NCBI RefSeq assembly: GCF_024139115.2
Contig: NC_085140.1
Span: 433,627,240-433,691,239 of the forward strand
DNA length: 64,000 nt
Reading direction: 5' to 3'
Source of the DNA: Armigeres subalbatus
Lineage: Eukaryota; Arthropoda; Insecta; Diptera; Culicidae
In this document: one piece after another, positions 12,119 to 23,090 of the stretch
Layout of the letters: every line of letters begins with the position of its first letter
How positions within the stretch are numbered: position 1 is the first letter of the stretch
Made by a program: the position numbers and the translations under genes
The notes under the pieces: generated by a model
What the model was told of the DNA's origin: nothing
The model's input: the letters and a program-made list of their open reading frames with translations, nothing else
Databases searched by the model: none

Positions 12119-12579
12119 ACGATTTAAAGCGGGGGGGTCCCGTAGCGTAGTTGGCTACACGTTCGCCTAACAAGCGAATGGTCATGGGTTCGATTCCCAG
12201 CCCCTCCACCAAACCCTCGTCAGTCGCCGGATCCGCAGCCCATACGGTGGCGTTTGGGGTACGCGCCTTACCGTCACGGCTGCCTGATGACGACTGACAA
12301 ATTGTTCTTCTCGGAGGCATTCCTCCAACGTTACCCGGATAATGGCAACCGAACAATGCAACGATCAATGGATACACGACATGGACAAACGGACACAATG
12401 GACTCACGACGAGATGGACTGGCACCGACAACAACAATAGTAATGGAAATCTAAAAATAGATTCTGTGTGGATTCTGTACAGCAGAATACCACAGTAGAT
12501 CTCGGCACAGTAGCGGTTAAGTAACACAGAGTGCCTAACAAATAAATAAAGGAATAAAAAAAATAACGATTTAAAGCGG
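12119..12579 (+). repeat. SINE with tRNA-Val(AAC)-like head, full length, with TSD
   Basis: A 14-bp direct repeat ACGATTTAAAGCGG (12119-12132, 12566-12579) brackets a ~435-bp insert. Positions 12131-12211 fold as a near-complete tRNA: a seven-pair acceptor GGGGGGG/CCCCTCC, D arm GTAG/CTAC, anticodon stem TTCGC/GCGAA with loop CTAACAA (anticodon AAC, valine, 12169-12171), T arm with TTCGATT loop, discriminator A, then CCA. The body is not tRNA-related and the tail ends AAATAAATAAAGGAATAAAA. A second copy lies on the minus strand at 25975-26545. A live tRNA gene is unlikely because the unit is fused to a SINE body. Confidence 0.88.
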
Positions 12580-13261
12580 TGGCTCCATTCTCACCTCATT
12601 CTCACAGAATTCTCCACCATACATTTACAGGAAGATCCAAATCCAAATCACTCGATGGTAAAAAAAATTATGCCTTTTTAATTTCAAATTCCTTAGCGAC
12701 TTTTAGAAAGAACGGACCTGAAGTGTGACATTTTTTTTCTCAATGATTTGGTCTCATTTTACTCACATACATATTTCGTGTATATGTGTCCCGCTTGGCT
12801 TAGTTTGTAACCTGACGTCTTCTAATGACGTTCTACAAAAAATTATATCGGATGGTGAGTACATTCCGTTGAAAGTGAGAAATTTTCAGAAAATAATTTC
12901 AGTCAAATTACAAAGCGAAATAAGATATAGGACAACAATTTGTAACTTTAAGTATGGACATCATTTCTCAATACTTCTGAACAATGTTTCCAGGAAATAT
13001 ACCAGTAGATGTATTTAACAAATCCATTCAAAATAGAATTAAGTTCAGAAGCTTGTAAATATCTAAGAGTTTTCCTATGGTTGGAAATAATCAAATGCAG
13101 TCAGCTCAATAAAGCAGTTTTTTTTTTCAAACATTCTACGTGCCATTTTGAAATAGTTAGAGGTTCAAATCCAATCTTACAGGAGAATAGAAAAAAATCT
13201 CCCATCAAAACTATGCCTGGGTCTTAACTCGTATGATAAAGGAATGTGTTTATCTGATGAT
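12580..13261. other. AT-rich DNA, nothing recognised
   Basis: Open frames of 72-97 codons at 12725-13227 show no domain. Confidence 0.45.
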
Positions 13262-14339
13262 GATAGCTGACATGTTTTTTTTTTTTTTTTTTCATTTCGT
13301 TTATTTATTAGGCTCAATTGTTTAATAGAAAACTCTACGGAGCCGAAAACATTACAAACAATTTAAATAAATTATTCGGAAGAAGTATCAGACGCATTTC
13401 TGCGGGAGGTCTTCTTCGGTGGAGATCGATCTATCGATCCTACCGTAACTAAACGGTCCCGTCGCTGACTCGTCGACTGCGCTTGCTGCTTCTTTTCCTC
13501 TTCCTCTCTCATTTTTCTATAGCAATCCGTATAGTCTATTACCCCCTTCTTCACAAACCAGATTCGATCTGTATTGTTTTTAAATTCCATTGTTTCGGCC
13601 AGTTTCTCACGTTCCATCATCGAATTGGGAATTTCAAACGTCTCCGATCGTTCAGTTGAATCGGTGTCCAGTACAACCATATCTTCTTCGGCGACTTCAA
13701 CTACGTCATTCTTCGTTGCTTTCGTTGCTGCTCCGAATCCAATTACGACACCGGAGTATGTTTTCCGTTGTTCTTCTTGCATGTTCGATTCCTTCTTTCC
13801 AGCTTTCCTTTGTGGACACGCATCCTTCCGATGACCTTCCGCTCGACACAAAAAGCATTTGTTTCGCAAATCTTGGTAAAACACCTTTCCCTTCCAATTT
13901 GATACCGATAGCGATGCTGGAATCTCCTTTTCCACATCGATGTACACGCCTCTCACGCCGGTGTACATGTGATCCAGACCTAAGTTTGGCGGGAATTTTT
14001 CCCGAATCACACGATCCACTTTCCCATACTCCAGAAGACACTGTTTCAACTCGTTATCGGGCAACTCCGGCGGCAAGTCAAATACTCTGACGTATCGAAC
14101 ATTGCTACCGGCTATCGACATCTTTACTTCCACTGACATCCCGCTGCTGTACTGGAATTTACGTGGTTCCATGTTTTTATCCAGTGACTCTTGCATTGCA
14201 TGCATTGAAACAAACTTCACACACAGCGAACGATCTATCGAGGATTTGTACACCGTTTCCATTAAGGATACATCGGTATCTAATTGTCGCACAAACCCGG
14301 CAATTTCTACCCACGTTGGTCGGGGATAGCTGACATGTT
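13262..14339 (-). mobile_element. ORF1-only non-LTR retroposon with 15-bp TSD
   Basis: A perfect 15-bp direct repeat GATAGCTGACATGTT (13262-13276 and 14325-14339) brackets a 1,048-bp insert whose minus strand ends in AATAAATAAACGAAATGA followed by about 15-20 A residues. Inside is one uninterrupted gag-like frame (13372-14324) followed by about 80 bases of 3' UTR; there is no endonuclease or reverse transcriptase. The 3' UTR has a GGCTC/GAGCC stem (13311-13315 with 13340-13344) also present in the insertion at 62091-62434. Such an ORF1 plus 3' UTR unit resembles non-autonomous HAL1-type elements. It could also be a family member with ORF2 deleted before mobilisation. Confidence 0.85.
13372..14324 (-). 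CDS. Gag-like ORF1 protein with one CCHC zinc knuckle, 5' truncated but intact
   Basis: An open frame of about 317 codons runs from the 5' edge of the retroposon to a stop at 13372. The first residues RPTWVEIAGFVRQL precede any ATG, so the original start is lost; the first GTG is at 14292. The N-terminal half (VRYVRVFDLPPELPDNELK) looks like the RNA-recognition-type fold of LINE ORF1 proteins. It is followed by one zinc knuckle CFLCRAEGHRKDACP (about residues 158-172 from the truncated end) and a charged C-terminus rich in Glu, then Arg/Ser. Expected role: binding element RNA in a retrotransposition particle. It is unlike the adjacent Juan gag. No stop or frameshift, so the copy is young or under constraint. 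Confidence 0.75.
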
Positions 14340-14662
14340 GACATGTACAGGGTTCAGAAGTTGTCTAATTTGGACCGTAGATTTATTATACAAAGATGTA
14401 ATTAATCAGATTTTTTTTATTTTTTTTATTTTTTTTTTTTTAACTAATTTTATTTGCTAATTATCTAATACATGCATTCATCTCTTAGACTAGGTGTTCC
14501 GTGTTTTCTTAACACTATCATCCTTATTTGCTATGTTACGCTTTTAGTTATTATTAATACATTTCAATTGCCTCTGGCAGTTAGAATTTTTTCCTCTGGT
14601 TGAATTGAACCATGTAGGAATTACAATGTTTTCAACTTAAACTAAACTTAACCTATTTTATA

Positions 14663-17342
14663 CTAATGGTAGGAGTTAATCGTTGCAATAGAAGATTGCA
14701 ACGATTTTTGTCTAAAATTGGAAATTATTTTGTTGGACATTTGTTGCAATGTCTCAATATTAGAAATTCTATGAAGTTCATTGGTACTATACCACGGAGG
14801 CAACTTCAGAATCATTTTCAAAATTTTATTTTGAATCCTCTGGAGTGCCTTCTTTCTGGTATTGCAGCAACTAGTCCATATTGGCACAGCATACAACATG
14901 GCAGGTCTAAAAATTTGTTTGTAAATCAAAAGTTTGTTCTTAAGGCAAAGTTTTGATTTTCTGTTTATAAGTGGATATAGGCACTTAATATATTTGTTAC
15001 ATTTGGCTTGAAGGCCTTCAATGTGATTTTTAAAAGTTAATTTTTGATCTAGCAGAAGTCCTAAATATTTAGCTTCGCTATACCAATTAATTGGAACCCC
15101 ATTCATAGTGACAATATGTCTGCTAGAAGGTTTCAAATAAGAAGCTCTCGGCTTATGTGGGAAAATTATAAGCTGAGTTTTGGAAGCATTCGGGGAAATT
15201 TTCCATTTTTGCAAGTAAGTGGAGAAGATATCCCAACTTTTTTGCAATCTACTACAAATGACACGAAGGCTTCGCCCTTTGGCTGAAAGGCCCGTGTCAT
15301 CTGCAAACAAAGATTTTGACACCCTGGTGGTAAATCAGGTAAGTCAGAAGTAAAATGTTATACAATATGGGCCCCAGTATGCTGCCTTGGGGACACCAGC
15401 CCTTACAGGTAATCTATCAGATTTAGTATTCTGATAGTTTACCTGCAGTGAGCGATCTGATAAATAATTTTGGATCAGTTTAATGATGTACAGAGGAAAA
15501 TTAAAATTCATCAATTTTACAATCAAACCTTCATGCCAAACACTGTCAAATGCTTTCTCTATATCAAGAAGAGCAACTCCAGTCGAATATCCTTCAGATT
15601 TGTTGAGCCGAATTAAGTTCGTAACTCTTAATAACTGATGAGTGGTTGAATGCCCATGGCGAAAACCAAATTGCTCATCAGCAAAAATAGAATTGTCATT
15701 AATATGAACCATCATTCTATTTAAAATAATCTTTTCAAACAGTTTGCTTATTGAAGAAAGCAAACTGATTGGGCGATAACCAGAAGCCTCAGCTGGATTT
15801 TTGTCCGGCTTCAAAATTGGAACAACTTTGGCGTTTTTCCATTTATCTGGAAAGTATGCCAATTGAAAACATTTGTTAAATAAATTAACCAAAAAGGATA
15901 AAGAGCTCTCAGGAAGTTTTTTGATAAGTATGTAGAAAATACCATCATCACCCAGGGCTTTCATATTTTTAAATTTTCTAGTAATAGATCTCACTTCATC
16001 CAAATTGGTTCCCAACGAAGGGTCAAAAACATTCTCTTGATTGAGAATGTCTTCGAAGCTCCGTGTAACCTGATCCTCAATTGGACTAGTGAGACCTAGA
16101 CTAAAATTATGGGCACTCTCGAACTGCTGAGCAAGTTTTTGAGCCTTTTCGCCATTTGTTAATAAAATTTTATTTCCCTCTTTAAGCGCTGGAATTAGCT
16201 TTTGAGGTTTTTAAGAATTTTTGTTAATTTCCAAAAGGGTTTCGAACTGGGATCCAACTTCGAGACATTATTCTTAAAGTTGGTATTTCTCAGAATAGCG
16301 AAACGTTTTTGCCTTTTTTAATTTCATTTTGCAAATCTCGCCAAATAACTTTCAACGCGGGATCGCGAGTTCTTTGGTATTGCCTTCTTCTCACATTTTT
16401 AAGACGGATCAGTAGCTGAAGATCGTCGTCAATAATAATGGAGTTGAATTTAAATTCACATTTCGGAATTGCAATGCCTCTGGCTTCGACAATTAAATTT
16501 GTCAAAGATACGAGAGCATTATCAATATCACTTTTGGTATCGAGAGGAATATCAACATAAAAATTCCTATCGATATACGTTTCTATCGAATCCCAATCAG
16601 CTCTATGATAATTAAAAGTAGAGCTGATTGGATTATAAATGGCTTCTTGTGAGATTTCAAATGTCACAGGAAGGTGATCAGAGTCAAAGTCAGCATGAGT
16701 TACCAATTGGCCACACAGCTGACTTGAATCCGTTAAAACTAAATCAATTGTAGAAGGATTTCGACTGGAAGAAAAACAAGTTGGTCCATTGGGATATTGA
16801 ATAGTATAATATCCCGCAGAACAATCTTCAAATAAAATTTTGCCGTTGGAATTGCTTTGAGCATTATTCCATGAACGGTGTTTGGCATTGAAGTCACCAA
16901 TTACGAAGAATTTTGATTTGTTGCGAGTCAGAATTTGAAGATCAGCTTTCAACAAATTCTTTTGCTGCCCATTGCATTGAAAAGGCAAATAGGCTGCAAT
17001 GAAGGAAAATTGTCCAAAATTTGTTTCAACAGAAACTCCCAAGGTTTCAAAAACTTTGGTTTCAAACGAAGAAAATAATTTATGTTTGATACGTCTATTA
17101 ATGACAATGGCGACCCCACCACAGGCGCTGTCAAGACGATCATTTCTGTAGATAAAATAGTTTGGATCTCTTTTAATGGAGAGTCCTGGTTTTAAATACG
17201 TTTCAGTTATAATGGCAATATGCACATTATGAACTGAAAGGAAGTTGAATAATTCATCTTCCTTACCCTTTAGAGAGCGGGCATTCCAATTTAGAACTTT
17301 CACACAATTATTTGGATCCATTGAAACGGAGTCCGATAACAA
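14663..17342 (-). pseudogene. Juan-type ORF2: endonuclease-reverse transcriptase, frameshifted
   Basis: The 17342-16290 piece (350 codons) is an intact endonuclease with LNWNARSL, ITETYLKPG, FVIGDFNAKH, STIDLVLTDS and SDHLPV, the nicking domain that starts target-primed reverse transcription. The frame is lost between 16290 and 16015. The 16015-15344 piece carries RT motifs SGYRPISLLSSISKLFEK and VALLDIEKAFDSVWHEGL. Another shift near 15335 precedes 15322-14663, which opens with the active site FADD (about 15296-15307) and the thumb (WYSEAKYLGLLLDQKLTFK). No RNase H, as expected for Jockey. At least two disruptions, so it cannot make a full protein. Its start overlaps the end of ORF1, as in relatives. 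Confidence 0.9.
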
Positions 17343-18700
17343 TTTTTTGTGTGTACTTTATACCAACCTGAACAGCTTCAGGAATGGTATTTGCTTTGAA
17401 CATTGCATCAATCATGTGATGCAATTGTTCAGTTAAAAAATCAAAATCGGAAGCAGTCATGCTACCTGAATCGGCAACATGACGATTATTTTCCGTTGAG
17501 ACATGGGTATAAACCTCATTTTGAGAAGAGAAATTTTGTCTACCAGCAGCGATGTTTGCATACGTAGGTACATTGGAAAAATTGGAATTTACTGAAGTGC
17601 TTGCTACCCGTTGACGAGCGGCAAAATTTGTTTGTGAATTGTGGTGGGTATGAATTGCTCGACCGGTAACCGGTTTCGAAATTTGAGCGTTTGAAAAATT
17701 TCTACCCGTCGAATCTGGGATCCGATTGGAATTTCCCGTCATCAATTTTGCACGGGAATTCAAAATTTTTTTGCGTGAGTGGCATTCCCAGAAAAAAATA
17801 TTGGAATCTTCTCTCACAGGACATGCGTCCTTGGCGTGAGAGGAACCACCACAAATCATGTATTTAGCATCCATGTGACAATGTTTGGTTCCATGACCCC
17901 ACTTTTGGCACTTACGGCACTGGGTGGGGTTTTGAAAATTTCCCCAGGCCTGCGGAAATGTTCCCATGTAACACGGACATGAGACATAATACAGGCCTTT
18001 TCCAAACTTTTCATATTATTTAGTTCACTTTTGTTAAAATGAACTAAATAAAATTCTTGAGAAATGCCCTCTGGGAAGTACCAGAATGGGATTTCTTTTT
18101 CATCTTAATTACTTGGACTGGTGAAAATCCAAGTAATTGAGAAATTTCAATTTTAATCTCATCCAGTGATTTGTCATCACTGGGGAGACCTTTCAAGACG
18201 ACTTTGAACAATCGCTCAGTTTTGTCGTCGTATGTGAAGAATTTATGGCGCTTCTCAGTTAAATAGTGAAGAAGACGTTTGCGATCGTCAAAGGATCCCG
18301 GCAAAACGCGGCAGTCACCCTTCCTAGCAATCTGAAATGAAACCTTGATCCCCTGAAGGTTACTCAAAATCTCATTCCGGAAGCCAGAAAACTCGGCAAC
18401 AGATACCACAATTGGCGGAATCCTTTGCTTTTTCGCATGAATCGAATCACCTGGGCTAGAGGTAGATTCGATTTGCTCAATTTCATCATTAATAAAATCG
18501 AACTGATTGCTCAGTTCGATTGGAGAAGAATTATTTCCGATATTAGAATTAGAAGGAATATCTGAATTCTCCAGCTTCCTTCTATTTTTCCGCGCTTGGG
18601 CAGGACGGTCTTGAAACCTTGTTTCTTTGAAGGAAGTGGAGAATTCAGAGACTCTTCCTCTTGTTTTTGTTAATACTCATTGCTGAGCGTGGAGACGTGA
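17308..18700 (-). pseudogene. Juan-type ORF1 (gag-like) with zinc knuckles, frameshifted
   Basis: The probable ATG (about 18681) is followed by MSINKNKR, then a shift into the long frame that reads ..RFQDRPAQARKNRRKLENSD.. through 18409 to a stop near 18045. A second frame (17967-17308) carries CRKCQKWGHGTKHC and a partner knuckle ending GGSSHAKDACP, then a Ser/Asn-rich tail. The upstream part (FKVVLKGLPSDDKSLDEIK) matches the conserved RNA-binding region of Jockey gag proteins. Expected to coat element RNA. Two or more frameshifts make it non-functional as it stands. Confidence 0.85.
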
Positions 18701-18958
18701 CCTTCTAAGAGGTTTTCCCAGAACGGTGTCCCTGCAGGATTACCACCGCTTGTCGGAATTTTACTTCCGCAAACGGGTCCAACGTAAAACGAAGGCACGG
18801 GTCCTTGCAAAGATCGTAACGGGATCAGTGGGTACAAATAGCGCTAAGAAGCACCGTTGAAATTAAAATAGCTTCGGGTAGTATTAAAAACTTCCTTCCG
18901 CAAAGAGAGAAAGAACCGCACAGCACGAAAGCACGATGCGGTCTGATTAATCAGATTT

Positions 18959-20600
18959 CATTTCACTTTATGTTTGACGTTTCAACTTCTCACTCATGTT
19001 CCCGGCCAAAACCTTTTATGATGTGTCCTTCGCGGATTAGAATCTTAACTTGATATGACTAACCACATTTTGTGGCTTATTGAAGAGTGAAACGACAATT
19101 CTGCAGGTGAATGATCATCTTAAATTAGCTACAAAAATTTAACTTTAACCAAATGTCAATCGGACCTAATGTCGCTTCGACTAAATTTCTTTCGACCAAA
19201 TGGTATATATTTCGAATTGTGCAAAATGAGAGCAAATCAACATTTGAAGTTTTATAACGCTCTTAAAGACCATAATTTACTCTTCAAGAGAGTTATAAAA
19301 CCAACATTAAAAAAATGTTACTAGTTGTTGTTGTTTTCACACCACACCTAGAGTAAGAATAAAGTTGTCTTTTAAAACCAATCAAGCTTAGCTTAACTCG
19401 TAGTTGCTATTCGCGATTGTTTGAAAACTAACAAGTATGCACACTGCACAGCTCACCAATTAAATATCCTGCTTGGAATTAGAAAACTATTCTTGCTGTA
19501 CATGCTTTGGAGTTTCATTATTTTAAAACCAATTACGATGCGGGCCACGTTCTCACAGTCAATTTAGGATTAGGAGATAAAAGTTAGTTCAGCACTCGTT
19601 GCTTCAAGAAACCGAGAAATTCTCTGCATCTCCATGAGCGCTACGGGAAATGGATATTTGGTTAGATGAGAAGGTATTTAGGTCAAAGTAGTTTTCTGAT
19701 TTGTACAAAGCAGAACCATATACATATTTGGATGATCGCCCGATCGTTCTGCGTCTGGTAGAAAACACGAGCAATGCCGCACTCTTTGGCTTTTTAAACT
19801 AATCAAGCATTGCAAAATGTCAAATGACATAGAATAAGTTTTCAACACTGTACACAAAAGAAATACCTGAGTTAAGCACTTGTTCTCGGTTCCACAACTG
19901 TCAACAAAAACCAACGAACGATTTCTATTGAATCGAAAGTGATTTTTTCGGTTTTTTAAGTGGGTTAGGAAAGTTCCATACTGGATGATGTATGAAAGAA
20001 TGCAAACGGCGCGTATTCACAAACTAAATAATGCACTAACTGCTTACGAATTTTCCAACAATTCTTTTTGACAGAAGGTCAGACAAATAAATAGGAGTAG
20101 TTCCATTGTACATGAAATGGTTGCAAATTGTCCTCATCTTGAAAGAAAGATTGAAGCACCAATTTCGTTAGTTTTTTTTGCTAAATTGCATGTTCACCGT
20201 CGAAAAAAAATCTAAAATAATAAAAAAAATCTTTTTTTTTGTGTTTGACAGGTAAATACTTTGAGATGAAGAACCAAAACAGCAACTTCATCTTTTTTAA
20301 AAGCACGGGTGAATAAAAATTAGCAGCAAATATAAAAACCTAAATTAAGTTCTTGAAAAATATTGAAACATCTAAGCGTTTTTTGCCACACGCAAGAAAG
20401 ATTTTAAAGTTTACCAGAGCCACTTCTTTTTATTTTATACAGAAAGCTACAAGTGATGGCATCTCCGAACAATGACAACGGGTCTTGATTTTGTAGTGCG
20501 CATATGCCGTCGGGTGAGGACCGTTCTTATATTATAAATTATATTACCTACGTCTTCTGCTTAAATTAAAAAATATATATATTTCTGAGAAATGCTTTCC
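18959..20600. other. AT-rich DNA, nothing recognised
   Basis: No element boundary, gene or RNA identified. A 78-codon minus frame at 19678-19914 has no known motif. Confidence 0.45.
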
Positions 20601-22380
20601 TTGATGTTCGATTTTTTTTTGATGAAACTACATTCTTTTTGTATGAAATTTTCTCATGGGTTTTTCACTTTCGCTTTCATCGATGTCACTTGATACAAAA
20701 TCCGAGTACCAATAGCACGGAATTCACAATCACCATCAATCTATCAATTTTTCCAAAATCACACCCCAAAACAAAGCACGTCCCAAAGCACATTAATCCT
20801 TGCAGAATTTTCTTCCACTATAATAAAACAACAATCAATTCCGCCGATCAAATACCCCGAGTCACAAACGGCACATGTTCTCGCACGGCATCCAACTTTA
20901 TCCCGTTCGCCCCAAGAATGGAAAGGAATTCCACACTACTGATCCAGTTTCTGATTCTTCGTTCTTCCTTCCTTCTTTCCTTCGAGAGTACACCGAACGG
21001 ACATGGATTTTTCCTTTCTCACTGTTCCGCCGCACGTGCGCTATTCCCCCCACAACCGAGTATCCATATCTGGTGACGCTCTGCGTTCTCGGTCAGTTCT
21101 GCGCACACACACGAGCGCTCCTTGTGTGCCTTCCCTCGCCGTTCCCCGAAGGTTCCCAAGAAATTGCAGTCACTGCTGCTGGGTAATTACACACAGTTTT
21201 ACGGCCTCACTGAGCCCCCATTCCGCGCCATCGAGCACGGCCCAGAACGAGAACGAAACAAACGAGGGAAAAAACACTTTTAAACGTCCCTCCTAGTAGA
21301 ATGCCGTTTCGCCGGGATCCCGCGCACCCGAAGCACTCACGCGTTCGTCTGCTGCTTCCGCTGGTTGGTACCGTTTCGAACCAATTTCTTCCTGGATCGC
21401 AAATCCAGATCAGATGCTGGATGCGGCTGCTGCTGCCACAGTTGCTTGCCAATACTGAAACGGTCTCACCGAGATCAGGTCCGAATAAAATCGGCGAGGA
21501 GCGCGCGCGAGTATGCAAACCGACAGCGACGACGAGACGATGCGATGTGCGGCCCGCTTGAGGACGACAAACGCAACAGAGCCAACAGAGCCGCCACCGC
21601 GCGCCGTGCTGTGAGATGATTTGCCGCCCCGAACGACGACGACGACGAGCAGGGCACGAGATGAATACAGATCGCAGGCTCCGAACGGAATATCATTCAA
21701 TAATAGCAACAATCTCGAGCAACCCTCTTCCATAAACGTTTGGTTGAGACCCAGCAGCAGCAGCGCGACAAAGCAGAGCAAATGAAGGGGGCTCATGCAG
21801 TGGCAATTGACCGAGCGCGGTCCAGAGAGAGACGCGATCACGAGCATCCACCCAAACCCAAGAAGCAGCAGCATCCCAAGCGCAGACAACGGCGACGACG
21901 CCCTGCGTCGCGATACAGATTCTTGCCTTAGTTATTTTCTTCCACCCGCTGCCGCTGCGAAGAGAGCTGATGCTGATGCTCGAGAGAGTGAACCAACACC
22001 GCGCGATCGAACAGATCCTTTCGTGGAAGTCGCGTTCGTCGCTTGCTCAACTCGCTGGAGCTGGGGCTTTTCTCTGTTTTTGTTGCGCGTTCTTTTCGCG
22101 TGTTGATTCGCTCCCAGTTGAACCGTCATGAACGGATGAGCTTGAGCTGAGCGCCGGCGATTTGACGACGATGGGTGAGAGAAGGAAGCATCGCGCGCAC
22201 ACGATCCGTCGTTGTCTGCCACCCCCACCGCGCACATTTTTCGCAAAGTTTTAAAAGCGGACTGATTGGTAATGGTGGATGATTGGAAGAACACGGTAGG
22301 AGAGTGAGATACTGAGCGCTGATCAAATGGAGCAGTTATCTGGCTGAATGAACGGAGTTTGGAGTGATACTGGGGCCTTA
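20601..22380. other. GC-rich island, unassigned (possible host regulatory or 5' UTR DNA)
   Basis: Sharp rise in CpG and G+C relative to its flanks, with many overlapping open frames on all strands between 20,875 and 22,330. These are what high G+C produces and none contains a recognisable domain. CAG/GAC trinucleotide runs occur near 21,630-21,650 and 21,750. Non-repetitive and free of element boundaries, so a host promoter or untranslated exon is possible. Confidence 0.3.
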
Positions 22381-23090
22381 ATGGAACTCAATCGTTGAGC
22401 TATTTCGAAAACTTATGAAGTCAAATTATAATCATAGATAAAAAACACATCTGCACAATAGGAGTCCACATAAAATAAACAATGAAATAAATCTGAATTT
22501 TAAAGTGGAAGAAACTTAATTTCTAACGATACATTCGAAGTACGAAATCTCGAATGTGAATGTAGGTTGCCAATCATAATTAGGAAATCGATAATCGAAC
22601 TTCAGTATCAAAAAACTGATATCGTAATTCGAAAATCACAATTTGAAATGCTGAAGTCAGAAATGAAAATCGTTATCTAAAAATATGAAATTTATAATAG
22701 TTAGCAATCGTAAAATTTTGATTTCAGATGAAATCTGATTTCTGAAAATCGGAAATTTGAAAATGGCAATCCGAAGTGGGTATGCAGAAGTAGGAAATCT
22801 GCGAATTTGGACAATGGAAATCGGATACAAGAGGACAGAAATCGTGAATTTGATAAGTAGTAATCGGTCAACTATCAGAAATCTGAAATCGTTAAAGCGT
22901 TTGTCAGGAATTGAAAGGGAAGAGTAACTTGTAAAACAAAGCTTTCAGTTCTAATGGATATGCGACATTCTTTTAAAATCAAATTGATCCATGTTTGTCA
23001 ATAATTTTGATAGACTCTACATCGGAATAAGAATGACTCAGTATCACTTGTGCGTGTTCATCATTCTATCAAACAGGATCTGTCCACATG
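22381..23090. repeat. Cryptically simple AT-rich sequence with GAAATC/AAATCG motifs
   Basis: From about 22,510 to 22,900 short motifs such as GAAATCTG, AAATCGG and GAAAATCG recur every 10-25 bases with no fixed period, the signature of a decayed slippage-derived repeat. No gene. Confidence 0.5.

Larger units (their letters stand above)
14401..18958 (-). mobile_element. Juan-type (Jockey clade) LINE, full length, inactivated
   Basis: A 13-bp direct repeat ATTAATCAGATTT (14401-14413, 18946-18958) brackets a ~4.5-kb element in reverse orientation with a poly(A) tail at 14414-14441. Order on the minus strand: 5' UTR (18945-18700), gag-like ORF1 (to 17308), ORF2 with apurinic-type endonuclease and reverse transcriptase (17342-14663), then about 220 bases of 3' UTR. 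Protein motifs and size fit the Juan family of mosquitoes. Several frameshifts show it is no longer autonomous, but the complete ends and preserved duplication point to a fairly recent insertion. It lies directly upstream of the ORF1-only element, 62 bp away. Confidence 0.9.

Noticed and set aside
12131..12211. Functional tRNA-Val gene
   Set aside because: Fused to a SINE body with TSD and poly(A)-type tail.
20639..22326. Overlapping open frames in the GC-rich island as genes
   Set aside because: Frames open on all strands, no domains, Arg/Ser-rich composition as expected from G+C content.
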